From Deltaproteobacteria bacterium (GTDB lineage: Bacteria; Myxococcota_A; Polyangia; Haliangiales; SHYZ01), in NCBI GenBank assembly GCA_016210055.1, contig JACQUZ010000079.1:1-61072 (forward strand): 61,072 bases of DNA, in the 5' to 3' direction. A program made the position numbers and the translations under genes. Below the pieces are notes generated by a model that worked only from the letters and a program-made list of their open reading frames with translations, did not search any database and had not been told where the DNA came from. Shown piece after piece: positions 43,648 through 50,364 of the stretch. How positions within the stretch are numbered: position 1 is the first letter of the stretch; the number at the start of each line of letters is the position of its first letter.

Positions 43648-44686
43648 CGGGCACCAGGACTGGACGCCGCGTGAGCTCATGCCGACTTGCCGCTGCCAGC
43701 ACGGCCGGCGCCTCGGAAAGGGGGAATCGTTCGACTGCAGAGGACAAATCGATGAGCCCGGCAGTCACGAGCTCCAGGACCTTAGGATAATGGACTGGGT
43801 CACACCCCCAGTTGCCATGTGCGTCGGCATCGAGGGCCATTAGGTTCGAGAGACGGATTGGCAGAGTCTCCGGCGAGAAGCCGACGACGGAAAGGGTTCC
43901 ACCCCGCGTGAGGAGCCCAAAAGCCATTGACTGGCCGCTGGTCGTGCCGGAGCACTCGAAGACGTGCCATCCCTCGGGCTCCATCCCTCGGGAAGCTAGC
44001 TTCGCGGCGATTTCGCGTTTTGCCGACTTGGCGTCGAGCCCACGGGCATCGAGCGCGTGTTTTGCGCCATGAGAAAGGGCGTGCTCGAGTCTTGCCGGCG
44101 AGACATCGATGGCAATCGGAAATGCCCCGCGAACCGCCGCCAGCTCGACCAGGAAGCCACCCACCCCACCAGCTCCCACGACTATCGCAACGTCCTCCGG
44201 CCCAAGACCTGACCGAGCGATCGCCTGATAGGGGGTCGTGACTGCATCCGCCACGACCGCAAGCTGCCACGGTTCGAGCCCGAGTGGTACTGACTGGACC
44301 TCACACAACCAGCGCTCTGGAACGTTGACATGGGACGCAAAGCCGCCATCGTGGTGGTTTCCCGGCATCTTGGAGGCGCGACAAGCCGTAGCGCGACCGC
44401 GCTTGCACGCCCGGCAAGCGCCGCACGGACTCACCGCGGGAACGATCACAAGTTGCCCGCTGTCGAGCACCCGCCCGACGATTTCGTGACCCAATACGAC
44501 GGGAAACCCCATGACCGGGGCCACGCCACCATAGAGGTAGGTGATGTCCGTGTGGCAAGCACCACAACCGAGCACTTCGATAGACACCCAACCTGGAGGA
44601 GGCAGATCAAGTGGCGCCTCGAACTGCTCGAGAGTCCCGGGCGCCACCATGCGCCAACCCTTTCGCACCACGAGCGGCTTCGTCAT
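43640..44686 (-). CDS. had: 6-hydroxycyclohex-1-ene-1-carbonyl-CoA dehydrogenase (Had)
   Basis: 348 aa from the ATG at 44686. Zinc-dependent alcohol dehydrogenase family: catalytic zinc ligands in GCGACHTD and VVLGHEIVG, structural zinc ligands in CGACRACKRGRATAC, and the NAD motif VVGAGGVGGFLVELAAV. Oxidises the hydroxy-cyclohexene-CoA made by Dch to the oxo compound. First gene of the operon and directly downstream of an FNR-type palindrome (44719-44738); translation start lies 32 bases from it. The assignment rests mainly on operon context; on sequence alone it would be a medium-chain ADH. Confidence 0.88.
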   Translation of the reverse strand: MTKPLVVRKGWRMVAPGTLEQFEAPLDLPPPGWVSIEVLGCGACHTDITYLYGGVAPVMGFPVVLGHEIVGRVLDSGQLVIVPAVSPCGACRACKRGRATACRASKMPGNHHDGGFASHVNVPERWLCEVQSVPLGLEPWQLAVVADAVTTPYQAIARSGLGPEDVAIVVGAGGVGGFLVELAAVRGAFPIAIDVSPARLEHALSHGAKHALDARGLDAKSAKREIAAKLASRGMEPEGWHVFECSGTTSGQSMAFGLLTRGGTLSVVGFSPETLPIRLSNLMALDADAHGNWGCDPVHYPKVLELVTAGLIDLSSAVERFPLSEAPAVLAAASRHELTRRPVLVPDA

Positions 44687-44694
44687 CGCGGCCC

Positions 44695-44700
44695 ACTCTA
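44695..44700 (-). promoter_or_regulatory. possible -10 element of the had promoter
   Basis: TAGAGT on the minus strand, a 4/6 match to TATAAT, lies 31 bases from the centre of the FNR-type palindrome. This places the palindrome near -41 relative to a start site around 44688, the usual activation position of FNR. The resulting had transcript would have almost no leader, so this is only a weak call. Confidence 0.3.
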
Positions 44701-44718
44701 CGAACGCAATCAGCAACC

Positions 44719-44738
44719 AACTTGACTGCCGTCAAGTT
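44719..44738. promoter_or_regulatory. FNR/CRP-family operator, perfect palindrome
   Basis: Perfect 8-4-8 inverted repeat with core TTGAC-N4-GTCAA, one base from the FNR consensus half-site TTGAT. It lies in the 214-base gap between divergent had and the CRP/FNR-type regulator gene, 32 bases before had and 162 before the regulator. The position suits control of the benzoyl-CoA operon by that regulator and possibly autoregulation. Confidence 0.8.
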
Positions 44739-44900
44739 CCGAGAGATATATTCGCCCATCAAGCCACGGGAATCTAGCGCAGTAATTACGCTATTCAGTT
44801 GTTTCAGCGCACGTTCTGCGCTGATCTGTCGCCAAAACCCGAGGAAGTGCTCTCCTTGGGGTGGTATCCGTGGCACTGCACTTGCTGATAGACCTATTCC

Positions 44901-45614
44901 ATGCCGGTGCCCATCACGAGCTGTCTCATGTGCCCAGTCGGAAAAGCTTCTGGACTCGGCCGAGGCGGAGCTTGCCCACTCATCGAGCGGTCCCGACGGG
45001 CTGGAGAGTTTATTTATCTTCAGGATGAGCCAGCCGGCCAGCTCTGGTTCGTCAAGAGGGGTACGGTGGTTCTCCTCCGCGAAGCGACGGTAACGGACGG
45101 CCCCGGGGGCGCGTGGGCGATTCGGCGCGACGGGGCTTTCCTTGGACTCGAGTCCCTGGTTCGCCGAACATACCTCGATTCAGCCAAGGTCGTGACCGAC
45201 GCGAGGATTTGCGGAGGAGCGCGTGATGTCGTGAGCCGATGGCTAGCGCCGCTTGGGACTCCGGACCGAATGCTCTTGGAACAAGCGTTGGACATGGCGT
45301 GCCAAGACACGCCGCGCGGCGCTGCACCGGACGGAAACGCCGTGCGTCGCGTGGCTCGCTGGATCTTGCGTGAGGGAGACGTGGTGCACGGCGTGGTTCC
45401 CCGCCGCCTGATGGCCGGCATGCTCGGAATGGTCCCCGAAACCCTTTCCCGGGCGCTTTCCCGCCTAAGCCAGTTGGGCGCCATCGAGCATACCCGGCGT
45501 GTCATTCGAGTTCGTGACTCTTCGGCTCTCCGGAACGCCGCTGGTATCGACGAGGACACGGGCGACTCCTCGCCTGACGAGATACACCCCTTTGCCTTGT
45601 CGCGTGCTCGCTAG
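44901..45614 (+). CDS. FNR-type CRP-family transcriptional regulator
   Basis: 237 aa. N-terminal Cys8, Cys11, Cys25 plus Cys104 are a candidate [4Fe-4S] ligand set, as in FNR, though the spacing (2 and 13 residues) differs from E. coli FNR. A cyclic-nucleotide-type beta barrel follows (EFIYLQDEPAGQLWFVKRGTVVLL). The C-terminal helix-turn-helix (LMAGMLGMVPETLSRALSRL) carries Glu, Ser and Arg where FNR has E209, S212 and R213, predicting TTGA-type half-sites and matching the palindrome at 44719-44738. It is divergent from had. Likely an oxygen- or redox-responsive activator of the benzoyl-CoA operon. It has a C-terminal acidic tail of about 25 residues. Confidence 0.88.
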   Translation: MPVPITSCLMCPVGKASGLGRGGACPLIERSRRAGEFIYLQDEPAGQLWFVKRGTVVLLREATVTDGPGGAWAIRRDGAFLGLESLVRRTYLDSAKVVTDARICGGARDVVSRWLAPLGTPDRMLLEQALDMACQDTPRGAAPDGNAVRRVARWILREGDVVHGVVPRRLMAGMLGMVPETLSRALSRLSQLGAIEHTRRVIRVRDSSALRNAAGIDEDTGDSSPDEIHPFALSRAR

Positions 45615-45672
45615 CCTGTCGGCGACGGTCACGCATCGACCGACCTGACCTGTTCTGCTAGATTGCGGAAAC

Positions 45673-46143
45673 ATGAGTGCCGACACCGCCAATCCGCCTA
45701 GTTTCTCAAGCGTGACGTCGTATTTGGAATGGGACCACCGTCGACTCGATAACTTGCTCGAGTCAACGCGCGCGTTGGTTCTCCTAGGTCACTTTTCGGC
45801 CGCCGTGACTTCGTACGGTCAGTTCCTCAAGGGGCTTACGCGCCATATCCGAATCGAGGAAGAGATCCTTTTCCCCATCTTCGAGGAGCACACGGGACAT
45901 TCAGGCCCCACCCAGGTCATGCACCACGAGCACCAGCTCATCCATGGAGCGCTGAGCGCGATAGGCGAGGCCATCGATTCCCAAGATCCCAGGCGGTTTG
46001 AAGCGGAGCAACGGGGCCTTGTACACATCCTCTCCGCGCACAACATGAAGGAGGAGCACGTCCTTTATCCGATGACCGACGAGTCGATGTCCTCATCCGC
46101 ACGTGCCGAGCTTGTGGCCCGGCTCGAGGGTGAGCCCGAATAG
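45673..46143 (+). CDS. hemerythrin-like HHE-domain protein
   Basis: 156 aa, one four-helix HHE domain. Iron ligands: the first His in WDHRRLDNLL, then HIRIEEEILFPIFEEHTGH (His and Glu), MHHEHQLIHG, and the last set in AHNMKEEHVLYPMTD. Binds a non-heme diiron centre for oxygen or nitric-oxide sensing, storage or removal. Same strand as the FNR-type gene, 58 bases after it; its soluble form suggests oxygen protection of the oxygen-sensitive reductase (inference). Confidence 0.9.
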   Translation: MSADTANPPSFSSVTSYLEWDHRRLDNLLESTRALVLLGHFSAAVTSYGQFLKGLTRHIRIEEEILFPIFEEHTGHSGPTQVMHHEHQLIHGALSAIGEAIDSQDPRRFEAEQRGLVHILSAHNMKEEHVLYPMTDESMSSSARAELVARLEGEPE

Positions 46144-46263
46144 GATTCGCCCGCACTCCTTTCGCACTGGGGCTCGAAGGACGCAAGGACTGCGAGTTCC
46201 CTACCCCAATGACCGCGTAGGAAAAGGTGGTTTCGCCGGCATGCGCCTTGCGTCCAGGTGGCG

Positions 46264-46437
46264 GTGAGGTGGTGCGTGTATCGGAAGATCCTCGTGGCCA
46301 GTGACCGTGCCGACTTGACCATCGTGGGTACGCATGCCAGGCGTGGACTTCAACATGTTCTCCTAGGCTCTGTCGCCGAAAGGGTTCTAAGGGCCGCCCA
46401 GTGCGCGGTCTTGGTGGTTCAAGCCCCATCAGGGTGA
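46264..46437 (+). pseudogene. universal stress protein remnant with internal deletion
   Basis: A frame from a GTG at 46264 to TGA 46435-46437 begins with the N-terminal UspA strand (YRKILVASD) and, after one Arg, continues directly with its C-terminal region (ADLTIVGTHARRGLQHVLLG, then SVAERVLRAAQCAVLVVQ). Both ends are normal UspA elements, but about 80 middle residues are missing, so the nucleotide-binding fold is cut to a 57-codon stub. The ATP-binding GxxxxG(S/T) loop region GTHARRGLQHVLLGS is still recognisable. It sits between the hemerythrin and the CBS gene. Confidence 0.75.
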
Positions 46438-46447
46438 GGAGGCTGTC

Positions 46448-47203
46448 ATGACGCATCTTAGGAGCGCACGAAAGCAAGTCCACTCCCTGCAGATTGCAGG
46501 AAACGATGGAGCCATCACCACCTTGCTCCTGATCCACTGCCCCCTTCACCATCGCTCACTCCACCTGGAGGAATGCACCGAGTGCCCTCATTTCGCCCGC
46601 CTGGTGGTGTCTGCGTCGGGCAAGATATCGGCGATCCGCTGCGATCAAGCCCTAGGTAGCCCCGTTGAGCCATCGGTGGAAAGCCCGCCGCCAGAGGTTG
46701 TTTCCCCCGTGGCCCGTGCGCCCATCTCGGCGGCCATGCGTCGCCAAGTGACCTGCGTGCGACAGAGCATGAGCGTCGTGGCACTTGAAGCCCTCTTTCT
46801 CGATTACGGGATAAGTGGTGCACCCGTCGTAGACGACGACGGGAAACCGGTCGGGGTCGTGTCAAAGACCGACTTGCTGAGGGATCGGCACGAGAATCCC
46901 ACGAGCAACTCGGAATGGGTGCCAAGGATACGTGACAAGGACTTGAGCAAGTTGGGCCCCGGGTTTCACCTGGAGACCGCGCGGCAAGGTACGGTCGCCG
47001 ACGTCATGACACCGGTCGTATTCTCCCTGCAAGAGAACGCCCCCATCTCACGAGCAGCTGCACTCATGGCCCATGAGGGGATTCACCGAATCGTCGTCGT
47101 TTCATCGGACGGCGTCGTGGTGGGAATCCTCACGCCGCTCGACGTCATGCGATGGATCGCGACCCATGACGGCTACTTGACTGAGCCGCACGCCAGCGGG
47201 TGA
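46448..47203 (+). CDS. CBS-pair protein with N-terminal Cys/His cluster
   Basis: 251 aa. A Cys/His-rich N-terminus (HCPLHHRSLHLEECTECPHF; Cys31, Cys43, Cys46 plus several His) looks like a metal- or cluster-binding site. Two CBS motifs follow: ISAAMRRQVTCVRQSMSVVAL...GAPVVDDDGKPVGVVSKTDLL and VADVMTPVVFSLQENAPI...IHRIVVVSSDGVVVGILTPLDVMRWI. CBS pairs bind adenosyl ligands and sense energy state. It starts 10 bases after the UspA remnant, a common partner. Confidence 0.88.
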   Translation: MTHLRSARKQVHSLQIAGNDGAITTLLLIHCPLHHRSLHLEECTECPHFARLVVSASGKISAIRCDQALGSPVEPSVESPPPEVVSPVARAPISAAMRRQVTCVRQSMSVVALEALFLDYGISGAPVVDDDGKPVGVVSKTDLLRDRHENPTSNSEWVPRIRDKDLSKLGPGFHLETARQGTVADVMTPVVFSLQENAPISRAAALMAHEGIHRIVVVSSDGVVVGILTPLDVMRWIATHDGYLTEPHASG

Positions 47204-47215
47204 GCCGGACCACTC

Positions 47216-47542
47216 CTAGCTTTCGCTCACGCAGTCTAGCGCGATCGCGTCACGCGCGCCGGCCGGGGGTTCATCGCAACCGCCAACGATGAACTTCCTC
47301 CAGTCGACCCCTTGGTCATCAAGCACGCCAGCGAAAGACTGACTTACAAACCAAAAGAACAAGTACTGACCATCCCCTGGGCCCTGCAAGACCTCTATCG
47401 TGCAATCCTTTCCCGCTGCACGCCATGCCCGGACGCACTCCTGCGCCAGCCGCGAATCCTGGCTCGCGGTCACCACGTCGTCGAGGGTGAAGGCAAGCAC
47501 GTGCCAGCTCTGGTTGCCGGTGGTCATCAGATGGTTGTTCAT
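47216..47542 (-). CDS. small hypothetical protein
   Basis: 108 aa from the ATG at 47542. Probable alpha/beta fold (WHVLAFTLDDVVTASQDSRL; CVRAWRAAGKDCTIEVLQG; YLFFWFVSQSF). No family recognised. Convergent with the CBS gene. An upstream open frame to 48106 lies opposite the peptide gene and has no protein character. Confidence 0.5.
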   Translation of the reverse strand: MNNHLMTTGNQSWHVLAFTLDDVVTASQDSRLAQECVRAWRAAGKDCTIEVLQGPGDGQYLFFWFVSQSFAGVLDDQGVDWRKFIVGGCDEPPAGARDAIALDCVSES

Positions 47543-47941
47543 AGCACTTTTTTGACCGAGGGGATCCGGTGACCTCGTTTTCGCCCACATGTTACCAGTG
47601 AATTCCTCCTGTCGCTCGCCCGCGTGGCCAAGTCCGACTTCTCCGGCCGAATCGATGCGCCACGGGCGGTGCGCCCGGCACAGAACTGCGACATGGAGAT
47701 CGCAGTCCCGCCCTTCGGAATCCATCCTCTGGCCTGCGCCGAGTTGCCCTCGAGGCCACTCCTCGTTCTGCCCGCGAAGCGACCCCTTGTTCGCGTCGTG
47801 CAACCACTTGAAAACAGGGGGATAGATACGCAAGGGAACTCGGTGGCATTGCCCTTGCTTTTTGTCCGCGTGCGCGCTCTCTGTTGACTTGCTGTTTCTT
47901 CGCGAACACTCGCGCTGCCTGGCCGAGAAAGGGAATGCCCG
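47543..47941. other. 399-base gap upstream of the peptide cassette
   Basis: No supported gene. Both strands have open frames, but none has a recognised domain or good start. A TTGACT hexamer at 47884-47889 could be a -35 element for the peptide gene, with no good -10 partner. Confidence 0.5.
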
Positions 47942-48433
47942 ATGCCGAAGACGAATGGCCGTCTGGGAGTGATCTTGTTCGCCGCCCTCCTTGCAGGTTG
48001 CACTGCTTGTGCGTGCGCCGGTGCTGGCGCCGGCAGCAGCCTCCTTGGTGGCTTGGTTGCGACGGTGTTGACCGCAGGCGGGCTTTTCCTCCTCGGAGCT
48101 ACCCAAAGCGGCTGCGACACCACGAGTACGTGTCTTTCACCGCTACCTCCGCTCGATGGAGGGAGCGATGCGCGGCCCAACGCATGCCTCGGAATGCCGA
48201 TGCCCGACGGCGGGAGTGACGCCCAGCTCACCCCATGTCTTGGAATGCCGATGCCCGACAGTGGGAGCGACGCCCCCGTGGGGGCGTGTCTTGACCCGCT
48301 CCCAAGCGACTCCGTCGGCGAGCCCGGGATCCTTCGGGCTCGCGAACGCGCCGCCGCGGTCGCCAAGTTTCGAGGACGCCTCCCCGTGGACGTGCTCGCC
48401 CGCCTTCCCCAGGCGAAAGGCGACGCGTCGTAG
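47942..48433 (+). CDS. Cys-repeat lipoprotein-like peptide, candidate radical SAM substrate
   Basis: 163 aa with a fitting ribosome site (AGAAAGGGA, 8 bases before the ATG). Segment 1-20 is a lipoprotein signal ending at the lipobox LLAGC. Residues ~20-57 contain a second hydrophobic stretch rich in Gly/Ala. Residues 64-124 are four related units starting with Cys-Leu: Cys64, 82, 99 and 116, spacing 18, 17 and 17, with a common Pro and DGGSDA or DSGSDA (units 1-3). The tail is an Arg/Ala/Leu-rich helix. The gene ends 11 bases before a radical SAM/SPASM gene, which makes it a candidate substrate. Alternatively it is a structural lipoprotein with a low-complexity linker. Role is inference; the ORF itself is well supported. 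Confidence 0.75.
   Translation: MPKTNGRLGVILFAALLAGCTACACAGAGAGSSLLGGLVATVLTAGGLFLLGATQSGCDTTSTCLSPLPPLDGGSDARPNACLGMPMPDGGSDAQLTPCLGMPMPDSGSDAPVGACLDPLPSDSVGEPGILRARERAAAVAKFRGRLPVDVLARLPQAKGDAS
48131..48313 (+). repeat. coding repeat of 17-18 codons, three full units and a partial fourth
   Basis: Units start at 48131, 48185, 48236 and 48287 (partial) and encode CL....P......DxGSDA-type segments. Units 2 and 3 are nearly identical at DNA level (shared 17-base core GGAATGCCGATGCCCGA), pointing to recent duplication; unit 1 is more divergent. Confidence 0.85.
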
Positions 48434-48444
48434 CGGAGGCGGCC

Positions 48445-49554
48445 ATGGGAGTCCTCGAGCTGAATTCACGATGCAAGGTACCCCGCCTGGACCTGGAGCT
48501 CAGCTCGGGATGTGACCACAGGTGCGCCCATTGCTACAACGTCTGGAATGCCCTCGAGGGTGAGCCGCAGGGGGGATATCCGCGCGGGCAATTGCCGACA
48601 GCCGAGTACCTCGCCATGGTGGAAAAGGCAATTCGGCAGAGCGGTGCGACGCACCTAACGATTACTGGAGGCGAACCACTTCTAAGAAAAAACGCGCTCG
48701 AAATCATCGAACGGACGTGTGCTCTCGTAGAGAGCGTGCTCCTTATCACCAACGGAAGTCACGTCTCGATGGCGACCGCCAAGCGTCTCGCCACAGCCGG
48801 GGTCCGCTCGGTCCAGCTCACGTTCCTTTCGGCCACCCCGGAAGAGCATGACCGCCTAAAGGGAGCCCGTTCGTTCGACGACACGGTTCGCGCGTGCATG
48901 AACCTTCACGACGAGCGAATCCCCGTTCAAGCATGCTTCGTGGCGACGAATCAGAACTGGCACGACTTCCCTTGCGTCATTGAGCTCTGTCTTGCCCTCG
49001 GTATTCGTTCGATTGTCTACAATCGCATGTCACCGGCTGGCTGGGCGGTCAACCGGTTGGCGGACCTCTTGCCCGAAGTCGATCAGGTTCGGGCGAACCT
49101 TGAGGCCGCTGAGAAGCTAGGTCGAAGATGGGGCATCCGTGTTGTTACCGCGATGCCTATCCCGCCTTGCTTGATCCGCGCTGTGGAGTTCCCCTGGGTG
49201 CAGTTCGGTTTCTGTAGCACTGGGACGTCGTCGCCGAACCTGGTGATTGACCCGATGGGGAACGTGCGCTCTTGCAACCTGTCGCGAACAATCTTGGGCA
49301 ACATCGTTCACCAAGACTGGGCGGAAATCATGAGGAACCCGTATCCTCGAGAATTCCGCCGGCGGGTACCGGACGCGTGTCGCGGCTGCGAGCACGCGCA
49401 ATCTTGCCAAGGGGGGTGCAAGGAGAGCGCGTTCGCCGTCATGGGCGACTTGCGGCACCAAGACCCTTTTGTTGCCTTGGCCCGGGCGCCAGGTGGACGC
49501 TCGAGGGGGCAATCTCCTCGACTTCGCGTCCTCTCGGAGCATGATCTCGATTAG
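48445..49554 (+). CDS. radical SAM/SPASM peptide-maturase-like enzyme
   Basis: 369 aa. The N-terminal cluster motif is CDHRCAHCYN (CxxxCxxC), followed by TITGGEPLLRK and, later, ITNGSHVS. The C-terminal SPASM-type region has additional cysteines: FGFCSTG, VRSCNLS, then CRGCEHAQSCQGGCKES, enough for one or two auxiliary [4Fe-4S] clusters, as in peptide maturases such as PqqE and the sactisynthases. It is preceded by a GGAGG site and the Cys-repeat gene, and overlaps the HExxH gene by 14 bases. Chemistry (thioether, C-C link or other) cannot be told. Domain assignment is firm. Confidence 0.93.
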   Translation: MGVLELNSRCKVPRLDLELSSGCDHRCAHCYNVWNALEGEPQGGYPRGQLPTAEYLAMVEKAIRQSGATHLTITGGEPLLRKNALEIIERTCALVESVLLITNGSHVSMATAKRLATAGVRSVQLTFLSATPEEHDRLKGARSFDDTVRACMNLHDERIPVQACFVATNQNWHDFPCVIELCLALGIRSIVYNRMSPAGWAVNRLADLLPEVDQVRANLEAAEKLGRRWGIRVVTAMPIPPCLIRAVEFPWVQFGFCSTGTSSPNLVIDPMGNVRSCNLSRTILGNIVHQDWAEIMRNPYPREFRRRVPDACRGCEHAQSCQGGCKESAFAVMGDLRHQDPFVALARAPGGRSRGQSPRLRVLSEHDLD

Positions 49555-50317
49555 TCGCCCGCTTCATGCTGAGGCCTGCTTCTTTGTCCTTAGCCACCTC
49601 GAACTAGGTCGGGATGCGGCTTCACTGCATGATCGAAGGCGCAAGCCCAAGCCGTGGTCCCCGTCGCTGCTTTCGGCCTACAGGGAAGCTCCTGGGCGGC
49701 TCGTGATCCACGCGTTGCCGCTTTGGGCGCCTTCATGGGGCGAAATGACCGCGGCTCTTACAGAACATCGCCTCCCTACCCTGCGCGACTCGGCTGGTAA
49801 ACGACTGGCTGCAGTACTCCTCGAAGCACTGGAGGTCGAGCGACCGGCCGTTGAATCTAGCTGGCTTCTTGGTCGCAGGCGCGCCCAGGCGCGGGCCACC
49901 GAGTTCGAGGCACACTTGCCAGGATTGGGACGGGCTAGAAACGCCTTGTGGGGCGAGATTGGGCGGGCCCCGCCGGAACTGGAGATCCTGGATTGCGCGT
50001 CGCTCGAGACTCGAGGAGGAACCCATGGACGGGGCGCGTTGCACCCTGGCAGGCATGCGATCGCCGTCTCGCTTTCTGCTCCCCTCGAACAAGTGGCCTG
50101 CCAAGTCCTTCACGAAGCCGTCCACCCCGTGACAGATCCGTCCGTCCGCGCACGATTCCGTGGCGTCCCACAGGACACTAGGGAGGGCACGAGCGGCTTT
50201 GCGCTTCACCTGGCCCTTGAGGAAGCGGCGATCCACATGGGACAACGCCTGGTCGAGCTTCACATCCCACGGCTGCTCCCCGCCTATCTTCATTGGCGGC
50301 ACCGCCACGGGAGGTAG
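49541..50317 (+). CDS. HExxH-motif protein, possible peptide-modifying or peptidase partner
   Basis: 258 aa from the ATG at 49541, overlapping the radical SAM stop. Near residue 190 it carries HEAVH (HExxH zinc motif) in QVLHEAVHPV, with Glu-rich helices further on (FALHLALEEAAIHMGQRLVELH) that may give a third metal ligand. Otherwise no family is recognised. HExxH proteins accompany radical SAM enzymes in some peptide-modification systems (for example the FxsB type), where they have unknown roles. The tight coupling argues for a joint function. Confidence 0.7.
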   Translation: MISISRPLHAEACFFVLSHLELGRDAASLHDRRRKPKPWSPSLLSAYREAPGRLVIHALPLWAPSWGEMTAALTEHRLPTLRDSAGKRLAAVLLEALEVERPAVESSWLLGRRRAQARATEFEAHLPGLGRARNALWGEIGRAPPELEILDCASLETRGGTHGRGALHPGRHAIAVSLSAPLEQVACQVLHEAVHPVTDPSVRARFRGVPQDTREGTSGFALHLALEEAAIHMGQRLVELHIPRLLPAYLHWRHRHGR

Positions 50318-50364
50318 TTCGCTTGGCTTAACGCACGGGTCGTCTTACGATAACTTCCAGGCGG

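Noticed and set aside
47539..48366. 275-aa minus-strand frame opposite the Cys-repeat peptide
   Set aside because: Its repeats (SGIGIPRH) are only the reverse reading of the coding repeat; the plus-strand reading has a signal peptide, lipobox and ribosome site.
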